7,182 nt of DNA from contig JAEOTV010000238.1 of the NCBI GenBank assembly GCA_016839635.1, forward strand, positions 1-7,182, read 5' to 3'. This document shows, piece by piece, positions 6,761 through 7,182 of this stretch. The stretch comes from Promethearchaeota archaeon (lineage in GTDB: Archaea; Asgardarchaeota; Lokiarchaeia; Sigynarchaeales; SOKP01). Under the pieces are notes generated by a model. The model saw only the letters and a list, made by a program, of their open reading frames with translations. It was not told the DNA's origin and made no database searches. The position numbers were made by a program, and so were the translations under genes. The number at the start of each line of letters is the position of its first letter. Positions within the stretch are counted from its first letter, which is position 1.

Positions 6761-6917
6761 TTAAGTTCCAGATTCTTCTTTATATGGTGCTATTTCATGG
6801 TGGAGTATTACAACAATACCCAAGATAATGAGAATAAGGTCGTCAGAAACGCCTGGCTCAATTTTTACATTATTATCTAAACAATAAAAAAAGAGAAAAA
6901 AAAAGAATTTTTTAGCC
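6761..6917 (-). pseudogene. Out-of-frame 3' part of the small membrane protein gene at the right edge
   Basis: This frame continues coding-like sequence after the upstream gene stops: LAKKFFFFLFFYCLDNN, then VKIEPGVSDDLILIILGIVV, then ILHHEIAPYKEESGT and a TAA at 6761-6763. It has a hydrophobic segment, a short polar loop, a second hydrophobic segment (LILIILGIVVIL) and a polar tail, like the end of a two-helix membrane protein. The same frame runs open back to an ATG at 7094-7096, but that upstream portion overlaps the better-looking coding frame and resembles a shadow. Loss of one base from the A6 run at 6918-6923 would join this part to the upstream frame. Confidence 0.4.
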
Positions 6918-7182
6918 AAAAAATGGAAGGATAAGCGGAAATAGAGTACCAACGATGAAGACCAAGAAGGAAAAGAGTTTTGTCCTATATTTATTAAATT
7001 TTTGTTTCCAAGAGTAGTATTGTACTTCCATATCTTTTGATGAGAGTTTTTTAAGGAGGTCAACAATCTTGGGAAGTTGTTCCAATGCGAGTTCATAACT
7101 AAGAGTTCTTAAATTGAATCTACTAAGTTTTGAGATTTTTCTTTCTGATTCGGGAATACTTTCAAAGGGTTTAGTCTTCAAA
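6912..7182 (-). CDS. Small membrane protein of unknown function, partial and probably frameshifted
   Basis: The frame enters from the right edge of the window; a TTG at 7179-7181 could be a start, but the gene may extend beyond. The ~89 visible residues begin KTKPFESIPESERKISKLSR and contain a charged helical region (about 30-65, ELALEQLPKIVDLLKKL) of coiled-coil-like character. They end in one hydrophobic segment, FSFLVFIVGTLFPLILPFFG, immediately followed by TAA. Read as it stands, it would be a tail-anchored protein with the N-terminal part in the cytosol. A second hydrophobic coding-like stretch continues in another frame directly downstream, so the stop is probably the result of a one-base indel. 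I do not recognise the family. It lies upstream of the beta-helix gene on the same strand, separated by about 200 nt. Confidence 0.5.
   Translation of the reverse strand, partial: LKTKPFESIPESERKISKLSRFNLRTLSYELALEQLPKIVDLLKKLSSKDMEVQYYSWKQKFNKYRTKLFSFLVFIVGTLFPLILPFFG

Noticed and set aside
6965..7096. The ATG-initiated 5' part of the frame ending at 6761
   Set aside because: It overlaps the 6912-7182 frame, whose translation is more protein-like; only the part downstream of 6917 looks genuinely coding in this frame.

Overview
The window is AT-rich and looks archaeal. Three minus-strand genes have TATA-box-like elements about 24-36 nt upstream of their start codons, which predicts leaderless or short-leader transcripts. 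TTG starts are used. The largest gene encodes a secreted parallel beta-helix repeat protein rich in N-x-S/T sequons, joined to a long multi-spanning membrane region. From memory, this style of protein and this gene texture resemble Asgard (Lokiarchaeia-like) genomes. That assignment is an inference and no marker gene in the window proves it.

Layout, left to right. (1) Positions 2-223, plus strand: the 3' end of an unrecognised gene. (2) Positions 225-950, minus strand: a polytopic membrane protein whose stop lies one base from the previous stop. Its reading frame stays open, and looks coding, for more than 100 nt upstream without a usable start codon. (3) Positions 1069-1356, minus strand: an RNase HI-like gene cut off after the third catalytic carboxylate. 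Items 2 and 3 together look like the scar of one deletion. (4) Positions 1536-3563, minus strand: a two-gene operon of a radical SAM/SPASM-like protein followed by a family-2 glycosyltransferase, 15 nt apart, with one clear promoter. (5) Positions 3567-4040: a 474-nt gap holding a degraded coding remnant and the operon promoter. (6) Positions 4041-6554, minus strand: an 837-residue exported beta-helix/membrane protein with a near-perfect 23-residue repeat. (7) Positions 6761-7182, minus strand: a small membrane protein, open at the window edge, that appears split by a one-base frameshift at an A6 run.

Functionally, the intact genes point to the cell surface: a glycosyltransferase, a radical SAM enzyme and a large surface-exposed beta-helix protein. 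No mobile element, RNA gene or CRISPR array is visible. Several loci look decayed (RNase H, the remnant at 3803-4030, the frameshifted gene at the right end), so this is a region of gene erosion around a small conserved-looking envelope operon.
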